A program made the translations under genes and the position numbers. DNA of 64,000 nucleotides from DATAXP01 sp963708675 (GTDB lineage: Bacteria; Planctomycetota; Planctomycetia; Pirellulales; PNKZ01). Below the pieces are notes generated by a model. It was not told the DNA's origin and ran no database searches. It worked only from the letters and a program-made list of their open reading frames with translations. Location of the stretch: positions 4,340,001-4,404,000 of the forward strand of contig CAVPTO010000003.1 in the NCBI GenBank assembly GCA_963708675.1, written 5' to 3'. Within the stretch, counting starts at the first letter, position 1. Each line of letters opens with the position of its first letter. Below are positions 17,815 through 26,400 of this stretch, piece after piece.

Positions 17815-18183
17815 ATGACGACGCGCAGCAGACAGCGGGACCCGGCGAAGGAACAATTCTGGCGGAGGGTTGTGGAGGGTTTCGATGCTCAGCGCGGCAC
17901 GGTGCACGAGTGGTGCATGAAGCACGGTGTTTCGCAGCCGTCCTTCTATCACTGGCGCCGCGAGTTGAAGCGGCGCGACGCGGTGTTGTCGAAGGGCATG
18001 GCGCCGCGTACGGCCGCACGGCTACTGCGTGTCGAGGTCTCGGAACCGCCGCGAACCGCGTCGACGGTGATCATCGATCTGCCTGGCGGCCTGCGATTGC
18101 ACGTCGCCATCGATCAATTGATCGAAGTATTGGACGTGTTGACTTCGGCGAGCTCAGTCGAGCCAGAGGCGCGCCGGTGTTAA
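17815..18183 (+). CDS. tnpA: IS66 accessory protein TnpA
   Basis: A 122-residue helix-turn-helix protein, started at ATG 17815 with ctcgggag upstream (a GTG at 17791 is also open). The motif FWRRVVEGFDAQRGTVHEWC followed by KHGVSQPSFYHWRRELK is typical of the IS66 first frame, which binds the element ends. Its stop codon is overlapped by the likely GTG start of tnpB, indicating coupled translation. The C-terminal part has IIDLPGGLRLHV, a conserved IS66 TnpA beta unit. Confidence 0.88.
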   Translation: MTTRSRQRDPAKEQFWRRVVEGFDAQRGTVHEWCMKHGVSQPSFYHWRRELKRRDAVLSKGMAPRTAARLLRVEVSEPPRTASTVIIDLPGGLRLHVAIDQLIEVLDVLTSASSVEPEARRC

Positions 18184-18533
18184 GCGTCCCCAGCCAGATG
18201 AAGATCTTTCTTTGCGCCGAAGCGACCGACATGCGCAAGGGGTTCGATACCTTGGCCGGCGTGGTGCGCGAAGCGCTGGGTCTCGATCCCCTGTCGGGGC
18301 ACTTGTTCGTGTTCCGCAGCCGGCGTGGCGACCGGGTGAAGCTCTTGTGGTGGGACGCGGATGGCTGGGCGTTATTCTATAAACGGCTGGAGGCGGGGAA
18401 CTTCTCGTTCCCCGCGTTGCGCGAAGGCCAATCCAGCGTGACGATCTCGGCCACGGACTTGGCGATGCTCTTGGACGGCGTGGACCTGGCGAGCGTGCGG
18501 CGTGGTAAAAGATTCCGGCGCGGTCTGAAATAA
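18177..18533 (+). CDS. tnpB: IS66 accessory protein TnpB
   Basis: A 118-residue protein. GTG 18177 is preferred because family members begin (M)LSVP and because it overlaps the tnpA stop; an ATG at 18198 is the alternative. The motif TDMRKGFDTLAGVV is diagnostic of IS66 TnpB, followed by LFVFRSRRGDRVKLLWWDAD and GWALFYKRLEAG. Full length and undamaged. TnpB is required for IS66 transposition, but its biochemical role is not settled. Confidence 0.92.
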   Translation: MLSVPSQMKIFLCAEATDMRKGFDTLAGVVREALGLDPLSGHLFVFRSRRGDRVKLLWWDADGWALFYKRLEAGNFSFPALREGQSSVTISATDLAMLLDGVDLASVRRGKRFRRGLK

Positions 18534-18562
18534 ATCTCACGCCTCGAGCCTCTATCTAGGTG

Positions 18563-20148
18563 ATGAGCACGGACGTTCCTCTTTCGATCGATCCCGCGCA
18601 GCTGCCGAGCGACCCTACACTGTTGAAGTCGCTGGTCGTGCAGTTGGTCGAATCGTTGCACGAGCGCGATCGGCGGATTGCGCAGCTCGAGCGGCACATG
18701 GACTTGCTCGCGCAAGGTGTTCGGCCGCACGAGCGAGAAGAGCGACGCCAACCAGTTGGCGCTCTTCGACAGGCAGCCGGAGGAAGTCCTGGACGTGGCG
18801 ATCAGCGCGCGGCCTGCTCCTTCGACCAAGCGACAGGTCCGCGCGGGCCGAAAGAAGCCCGATACACTCGAGCGTCGCGACGTGGTTCACGACCTCACGG
18901 ACGCCGAGAAGCAGGCACTGGCTGGTGAAGCGACGCTGGTGCCGATCGGCGAAGAGGTCACCGAGCAGTACGAGTGGGAACCTTCGTGCCTGTACGTGCT
19001 CAGACACGTGCAGAAGAAGTACGCCCGGCGACCGCAATCACTCGAGAGCGACGCCGTGACGAAGAACGTGATTACGGCGGCCAAGCCGCCGCAGCCGATT
19101 CCCGGCTCCAGCGCCGGCCCTGGCTTGTTGGCGTATCTGATCACGAGCCGCTTCTGCGATCACCTGCCGTATCATCGCCAGGAGCGCATCTTCGCGCGCC
19201 ATGGCCTGCGCTTCTCACGGCAGACGACCTGTGACTGGGCGCGGCAACTGGCCGAACTGTGCCGACCGGTCTACGAGCTCATGATCGCCGAGGTGTTGAC
19301 CTCGGCCGTCGTGCATAGCGACGACACACCGGTCCGCGTGCGCGACGCGCACCAGAAGCGACAATACACTGGCCGGTTCTGGAACTATGTCGGCGACGAG
19401 GAGCATCCCTTCACGATCTTCGCCTACACGCCGGATCGTTCGCGCGATGGACCACTAGAGTTATTGAAGGGTTATCGTGGCTACCTGCAAGCCGATGCCT
19501 ATAGCGGCTACGACGAACTCTACAAGCAGTCGTCCGGTGCGATTCTTGAGGTCGGCTGTTGGGCTCACGCGCGTCGGAACTTCTTCGATGCGCAAGATCG
19601 ATCCCCTGCGCGCTGAGACGGCTCTGGCCTACATCGGCCAGCTGTATACGATCGAACGCCAAGTGCGCGAGCGCATCGAACAAGAATGGAGCGAATTGTC
19701 ACGCGCTGAACAGCACACGCACATAACCGACGAACGTCAGCGGCAATCACGGCCAGTGCTCGAAGAGTTCCACGCCTGGCTCGATGGCGAGGCGCCGAAG
19801 CTCTTGCCCAAGGAACCCGTGCGGCAGGCGATCGAATACGTACGCAACCAGTGGACTGCCTTGAATCGCTACGTGGACGATGGCCGACTGGCGATCGACA
19901 ACAACGCCGCGGAGCGCGCGCTGCGCGGAATCGCCGTAGGCCGAAAGAATTGGCTGTTCTGCGGCAGCGATCGCGGCGGACACACCGCCGCGGTCCACTT
20001 CAGCCTAATCGCCAGCTGCCTCCGCCACAGCCTCGATCCCTTCGCCTACCTCCGCGATCTCTTCACCCGCCTGCCCAGACTACTCGCCGCTAACGCCACC
20101 CGCGACGAACTTCGCAACCTCCTGCCCGACCGCTCGACTCTCGTCTGA
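18563..20148 (+). pseudogene. tnpC: IS66 transposase TnpC, two frameshifts
   Basis: The first frame (from ATG 18563) gives the N-terminal coiled coil LKSLVVQLVESLHERDRRIA. Near 18715 the match shifts frame to KVFGRTSEKSD, the conserved zinc-finger-preceding motif. It continues through the DDE core: ADAYSGYDELY holds an Asp and VVHSDDTPVRV another. Near 19590 a second shift moves to KIDPLRAETALAYIGQLY and then NNAAERALRGIAVGRKNWLF, the region of the final catalytic Glu. Joined, the frames give a near full-length (~520 aa) transposase. As read, it cannot be made in one piece. Programmed frameshifting is not usual for IS66 tnpC, so mutation or a sequence error is more likely. Confidence 0.9.
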
Positions 20149-20173
20149 GCGACGGGTCGTGCCGGACACTTAC

Positions 20174-20181
20174 GTTGCAGG
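20174..20181 (+). repeat. IS66 target-site duplication, right copy
   Basis: The octamer gttgcagg directly follows the right inverted repeat and matches 17729-17736 exactly. Confidence 0.92.
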
Positions 20182-20251
20182 AGTGGATGCTCGTGCAACA
20201 GGTTGATCGTTAGCGAGACAGATCAACACGGTTTACACGGAGCCCACGGCA

Positions 20252-20398
20252 ATGAGCACGATTATCGGATTGGACCTCGGCAAGTTCAACAGCGTAGCCT
20301 GCACGTTTTTCCCGGGCGACGGCGAGGTGCCGTTCGCGAAGCTGCCGACGACGGCCACGCACCTGCGGCAGCTCTTCGAGCGCGAGCATCCAGATACG
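20252..20398 (+). pseudogene. IS110-family transposase N-terminal stub
   Basis: The frame begins MSTIIGLDLGKFNSVACTFF and continues TTATHLRQLFEREHP. This is the start of an IS110-type (DEDD, RuvC-like) transposase with the first catalytic Asp in GLDLGK. After about 48 codons the similarity stops and about 45 bp of unassigned sequence leads into a reversed kinase fragment. The IS66 element sits about 80 bp upstream of this start, so the IS110 element's left end was split from it by that insertion. Confidence 0.8.
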
Positions 20399-20442
20399 AG
20401 GGAAGCGACGCGATGCCATCCATCGTCACCGCTCGTCGATAG

Positions 20443-20553
20443 CTCAGCGTCCTTGGGGTGGGCCTTGGGCGGAATGAAGTTTTCGAGTTTGCCGGCGGCG
20501 ACGATCCCGCTCTCTTCAAGTTGCTTCACAAACCTTTCAAGAGCGACGGCCAT
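20443..20553 (-). pseudogene. Truncated N-terminus of a third kinase paralogue
   Basis: Thirty-seven codons starting MAVALERFVKQLEESGIVAA are identical in amino-acid sequence to the start of the gene at 23297 (through PPKAHPKDAE), and the DNA is nearly identical too. The frame is then cut off at the junction with IS110 debris. This is the start of a further tandem kinase gene whose body was deleted by transposon activity. Confidence 0.85.
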
Positions 20554-20700
20554 CGGATGCTCGGAGAATTTACTTGGTGCCGGCAGCGGCAGGCCCGGGC
20601 GTCTTCTGCTTGGCCCCCTCACCTGAATCCTGAATCCCGGCTCCCGACCCCTGCGTCGCACCGTCCCATTCGATCTTGCAGTTGGGCAGGGCTATTTGAA
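20446..20700. repeat. Junction direct repeat, copy 1 (~250 bp)
   Basis: This stretch holds the start of one kinase gene and the end of the next. It is nearly identical to 23190-23440, with a short divergent patch just after the start codon. It marks the unit boundary of a tandem duplication. Confidence 0.85.
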
Positions 20701-23297
20701 GTGCGGCTACTGAGGCGGCGGTGACCTTGGTGCTGTTTACGATCAGGACTTCGAGGCCCTTGCAATCTTGTAGCGGTGATAAGTCGGATATTTGCGTGCC
20801 TTTGCAATCCAGGACCGACAGACGCATCTTTTGTAGGGGCAATAAATCGGTTATCTGAGTGCCACCGCAATTCAAATAGATCAGTTTCATCTGTTTCAGT
20901 GGCAACAAGTCGAAGACCTTTGTGCCGTTGCAATTCAGTTTCGTCAAAGGCATCCCTCGCAGTGGCGACAAGTCGGATAATTCACCTTTGCCATAACCGC
21001 TGCCACGACAAACCAGATTTTTCAATTCTGCCAGCGCCAGCACCGGAGAAATGTCGGTCACGTTGTCCGTCAAGAAACCGATGTCCGTGACCACGCCCTT
21101 CTCGATCTTGGGCGGGGACTTTCCACTGACATCCCCCCTAGTCAACTTCCCATCGAACCCCGGATTCAATTCCATCAGCTTCTTGCTGACTGCCTCGATC
21201 TGTTGCGCGGCGGGCAGTGCGGCCACGTCCTTCATCCATTGCTGGAAGGCAGGCTTGTTCCACGGCTTTGTTGCGTCCCCTGACTCCTGAATCCCGACTC
21301 CCGACCCCTGCGCCGCCCCGTCCCATTCGATCTTGCAGTTGGGCAGAGCTTTTTGCAGGGCGGCGACGCTGGCGGGGATGAGTTTGGTTTTGGTGATATC
21401 CAACGAGCGTAGGCTCTTGCATGCTTCCAACGGTGAAAGATCGAACACCTTCGCGCGGCCGCACTCGAGGTTCACCAGCGGCATCCCGCGCAGCGGCGAC
21501 AAGTCCGACACCTGCGTGCCGCGGCAAACCAGCGACGTCAACTTCATTCCCGCCAGCGGCGACAGATCGGAGACCAAGGTCTCGCTGCATCCCAACTTCT
21601 CCAGCGGCATCCCGCGCAGCGGCGACAAGTTCGACACTTGCGTGTTCTGCAACTCCAGCTTTTTCAGCTTCATCCCCTCGAGCGGTGACAAATCGGCGAG
21701 CTTCCCGCTTCGGCCAAGACCGCCCATAGAGATAAACACCTTCAGTCCCGGCAACGCCCGCAACGGGGTGATGTCCGTTACATGTTCGGGCTGAAACTTC
21801 AACTCGGTGACGACGCCATTCTCGATTTTCGGTTTGGAGTTACTAAATTCGCCGACGAGCTTGCCATCGAAGCCTGGGTTCAACTCGATCAACTTTTTAC
21901 TGACGGCCTCGATCTGCTTCTCGGCCGGCAGGGCGGCAACCTGTTTCATCCATGCTTGAAAAGCGGGGGCGTTCCACGGCCTCGTCGGTTGAGCGGTCCT
22001 CGTTGCCGCGTTGACGGGCGCCGTCGCCTTGGGCGACTCGACCTTGGCGACGCGCGGGCCCTCCACGCTGCGCATCTTGAAGAGAACGCTGGCGGCGATC
22101 ACCACGCCGAGCAATCCGACACCCGCCACCGTGTAGATCAAAGTCTTCTTGCCGCCGCGGGCCGGTCTCGCTTTCGTCGGCCTGTGCGGCGTGGCCACCG
22201 CAGGCGATTCGCGCAGGAAGGTGAAGTCATGGTTCTCAATACTCGGGGCAATCGTCTGCTGGGTGAGCGACGGATCGTGACCCACGCCGCACGTCTGTAA
22301 TTCGGCGATCACCTCGGTCATCGCCTGGTAGCGATCCTCGACCTTCTTGGCCAGCAGCTTCGCAAAGACCGCCTGCACCCGGTCAGGCACTCCTTCGCGC
22401 AGGTTGCGAAGATCGGGGATCGGCTGATGATGGTGGGCCAATAGCTTCGCGGCCACCGACTCACCGTCGAACACCGGCTTGCCCGTGAGCAAGTAGTGCA
22501 GCGTGCAGCCGAGGCTGTAGATATCGGCACGTGCATCGGCGTCCTTGGTGCTGACGCCTTGCTCGGGAGCCATGTAGTCGACGGTGCCCATGATGGCGCC
22601 GGTGCCGGTCAGCTCCGCTTGGGCGGCCACGTCGCCTGCCGAGGCGTCGATGCGCCAGCCCCATGTCGAGAATCTTGACGGTCCCTTCCACGTCGAGCAG
22701 CAGGTTGGCGGGCTTGATGTCGCGATGGACGACCCCTTTCTTGTGCGCGAACTCCAAGCCCCGCGCTGCTTGCAAGACGCAGTCGACCGACTTCTCGACC
22801 GAAAACGGTCCGTTCTTCTTCACCAGCGCCGAGAGGTCGCGCCCTTCGACGTATTCCATCACCAGAAAGTGCACGCCGTTAGCTTCGTCGGCATCGTCGG
22901 CGGCGACGATATTCGGATGCCGCAACTTGGCGGCCGCCCGCACCTCGCGTTCGAAGCGCGCCACGGCAGCCGCGTCCCTCATCGTCTTTGCCGGCAGCAT
23001 CTTCAGAGCCACCAGTCGATCCATCCGGCGATGCTGGGCCTTGAAGACCTGGCCCATGCCGCCGGCGCCGAGCTTGTCGAGGATCGTATAGTTGCCCAGG
23101 AACAGGGCCTTGACCTTGCCGTTGAGGATCTGATGACCTTGGAACGGCGTGAGGTTGCCTGCGCGGACGAGTTGCCGAGCCAGCTCTTCAGCGTCCTTGG
23201 GGTGGGCCTTGGGCGGAATGAAGTTTTCGAGTTTGCCGGCGGCGACGATCCCGCTCTCTTCAAGTTGCTTCACAAACCTTTCAAGAGCGACGGCCAT
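20570..23297 (-). pseudogene. Serine/threonine kinase-LRR receptor-like protein, one frameshift
   Basis: From ATG 23297 the protein has a ~65-residue helical lead, then a PknB-type kinase domain: glycine loop GAGGMGQV, VALKMLP, EYVEGRDLSALV, catalytic HRDIKPANLL and DMGLA (DMG instead of DFG). At about 22645, where GLARID... is expected, a one-base loss shifts the frame. The rest (GTVDYMAPEQGVST, ADIYSLG) continues in the next frame to 20570. After the kinase come a basic linker, one membrane helix (LIYTVAGVGLLGVVIAASVL) and two copies of a ~200-residue module. Each module starts AFQ.WMK..AALPA...IEAVSKKL and is followed by leucine-rich repeats of the type LSDLSPL.GM.L. The kinase would face the cytoplasm and the LRRs outward. 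Repaired length is about 908 aa. Confidence 0.88.
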
Positions 23298-23440
23298 CGG
23301 ATGTTTTGCCCTCTACTTACTGCCGGCAGCGGCAGGCCCGGGCGTCTTCTGCTTGGCCCTCTCACCCGAATCCTGACTCCCGGCTCCCGACCCCTGCGCC
23401 GCACCGTCCCATTCGATCTTGCAGTTGGGCAGAGCTTTTT
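23190..23440. repeat. Junction direct repeat, copy 2 (~250 bp)
   Basis: Near-identical partner of 20446-20700. It spans the first ~36 codons of the 20570-23297 gene and the last ~40 codons of the 23313-28166 gene. Confidence 0.85.
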
Positions 23441-26400
23441 GAAGTGCGGCTACTGAGGCGGGGGTGACTTTGGTTTGTTTGACGTTCAGGGCCGTCAGGG
23501 TCTTGCAATCTTCCAGTGGCGACAGGTCGGAAACGTGCGTGTGGTCGCATTGCACCGTCCTCAAAGGCATCCCTTCGAGCGGTGAGAGATCGGATACGCT
23601 CGTACCGGAAAAACGCAGCTCAGCCAGAGGCGCCCCTTGAAGCGGCGACAAGTCGGACAACGGGCTTCCAGCATTGCCGCCAGGGTAGCAAACCAGCGCG
23701 TTCAATTTTGAAAACGCGCGTAGCGGCGAAATATCCGTCACACCTATTGAATGAAATCGCAATTCCGTGACCACGCCGTTCTCGACCTTGGGTGGGCCAC
23801 TCTCATCAATACTCGTTAACTTCCCATCAAACTCCGGATTCAACTCCATCAGCTTCTTGCTGACGGCTTCGATCTGCTGCTCGGCAGGCAGGGCTAGCGT
23901 GGCTTTCACCCAAGCTTGGAACGCGGGTGTGTTCCACGCTTTTCCCAAATCCTGAATCCCGGCTCCCGCCCCCTGCGCCGCCCCGTCCCATTCGATCTTG
24001 CAGTTGGGCAGAGCTTTTTGCAGGGCGGCGACATCGGCAGCGGTAACTTTGGTTTTTTTGACATCCAGCGATGTTAAATCCGTGCATTCGTGGAGCGGCG
24101 ACAGGTCGGACACTGCCGTACTTAAACAGCTCAACGACTTGAGTGGCATCCCTCGAAGCGGCGACAGGTCGGTTACAGGTGTCGTCATGACAATCAGGTA
24201 CGTCAGCCTTAGGCCGGCGATTGGCCGCAAGTCGCTGACCTTCGTGCCGTACACGCACAAGCTCTCTAAGGGCATCTGGGCCACGGGCGACAGGTCCGTG
24301 ACCTTGCAACCTTCCACGGTAAGGGTCGCAAGCTGCAGGCCACTAAGCGGTGATAAATCGACGATCGAACCGCAGTTGGTTCTCAACATTCGCAGTCCGA
24401 CGAGGGCTCGCAGAGGCGATAGGTCCGCAAGCTCCTTGCTCCTTAATGCCAGTTCCGTAACCACACCGTTCTTGATTTTTGGCTTGGCGGTTTGGCCACC
24501 CGCGTAAGCCATGAGCTTGCCGTCGAAGCCTGGGTTCAATTCCATCAGCTTCTTGCTCACCGCTTCGACCTGCTGCTCGGCGGGCAGGGCTTGCGTGGCT
24601 TTCACCCACGCTTGGAAGGCGGGTGTGTTCCAGGGCTGCGTGGGCTTGATCGGCGAATCACTCGGCTTAGCCGTCGTTGCTACAACGGTTTCCGACTGCG
24701 TCGCGTCAAGCGGGCGGACGATGCGAAAGCCGTGGTGGAAGTTACGCGTCAACGCCGGGCTGGAGCGGCGAGCCGCACTGCGACAGTGGAAATCGAGGTA
24801 GTACCACGAGCCGCTACGGATCACGCGCTGCCAGCCGGAAGACGGTCCATTGGGGTCGGTCGGTGAGCTGTTCTCATACCACTTTCCGTCGTACCAATCC
24901 TGGCACCACTCGTACACATTCCCGTGCATGTCGAACAACCCAAATGGATTGGGCAGCTTCGACGCTACGGGCTGATCGCCGCGCACGGGCACGCGCGGGC
25001 TGTATCGTTCCAACTGCGTCTTGTCGTCGCCGAACGAATACTGCGTCGTCGTTCCGGCGCGACAGGCATACTCCCATTCCGCTTCGGTCGGTAGCCGGTA
25101 GCCGTCGCCCGTCGCTGCGACCAGCCAGCCCCCTGCGCCATCAGGCCGATACCGCGACGGGCGCTGCTCTTGTTCGCTGAGCCACGCACAGTAGGCACAG
25201 GCATCGTTCCAGGTGATTTGCGTCACCGCCGTATCGTCCGTGATCGAATAGCCGGGGTTCTTCCAGTCCTTTCCCTTGTCGGTTTCTTTGACCTTTTCAA
25301 CGTCCCGTTCGGTGCTATTGCCGAAGCCATACTTCTCCGCTTCGGTGACGTACTTGCTGGCCTCGACGAACTTGCGGAACTGCGCCACGGTGACTTCGGT
25401 GCTGCCGATCAAGAAGGGCCGACTGATCGTAACCTTTTGCTGCGGCATTTCCGTGAGGAGCTGGCTAACAAACGCATCCGTCGATGGCTTCTTCTCGCCT
25501 TCGCCACTCGGGCGCCACTCGGCCAGTTGTTCCGGCGTGCTCCCCATCAGGAACTCGCCGGGTGGGATCAGCGTCATCCGCATGCCGACGCTGTTGGTCG
25601 TCTCGACCTGCGTACCGAGATACTTAGCCCAGGCGGCTTGATGCGCCTTCGCCTGCTTGGCATCGAACGGCGCGATGGCCATGGGAGGAATGGGGCCGAG
25701 AGGGGTAGTGGGCGTTGTCACCTTGGCCGGATCGTCCCATTCGATCTTGCAGTAGGGCAGGGCCTTTTGCAGGGCGGCGACCGAGATAGGGGTGATTTTG
25801 GTGCGGGTCACATTCAAGAGCTTCAAGGTGGTGCAGTCTTGAATCGGTGAAAGATCAGATACTGACGTTGCGCCACATTCCAGGCCGGTCAGTTTCATCT
25901 GATTCAATGGCGACAAATCAGACACAATCGTGTTACCACAGTTCAGATACTTCAGAGGTATCCCCTGGAGTGGAGAGAGGTCCGATAATCTTCCTTTACC
26001 AGGACCGCTGCCATGGCATGTCAACGCACTCACACTCGACAGCGCCCGAACCGGCGAAAGGTCCGTAACGTTATCACTTGCAAACGTTAAGCCCGTGACC
26101 ATACTTCGCTCGATCCTGGGTGTGATGTTGCCATCGAACCCCGGATTCAACTCCTTCAGCTTCTTGCTGACGGCTTCGATCTGCTTCTCGGCGGGCAGGG
26201 CTTGCACGTCCTTCATCCACCGCTGGAACGCGGGGTCGAGATAAGCGAGATTGGCCGAGGCGGTAGGTTTGCCGAATTCGCCAGCATCGTACTTCTTCCA
26301 AAAATCAGCGGCAGGAAACCGGTCTTTGTCTCCCCGCAACCCAATGGTCTTGAGGCTTTTCATCTGCCGGATTGCGTCCAGCCCGGTGGTGATGTTTGTG

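Larger units (their letters stand above)
17737..20173 (+). mobile_element. IS66-family insertion sequence (2437 bp)
   Basis: The two ends are inverted repeats: 17737-17758 (starts gtaagcgtccgata) pairs with 20152-20173 (reads gtaagtgtccggca on the opposite strand), 19 of 22 positions matching. Immediately outside lies a perfect 8-bp target duplication, gttgcagg, at 17729-17736 and 20174-20181; IS66 elements make 8-bp duplications. Inside are tnpA, tnpB and tnpC in the standard order. The clean duplication shows a single insertion without later rearrangement at the ends. The transposase tnpC carries two frameshifts. Confidence 0.95.

Noticed and set aside
18700..18730. Programmed frameshift in IS66 tnpC
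   Set aside because: IS66 tnpC normally uses one frame, there is no obvious slippery run, and a second break near 19590 also has to be explained.
22584..23456. 290-codon plus-strand open frame
   Set aside because: Antisense shadow of the frameshifted kinase gene; no family-like pattern.
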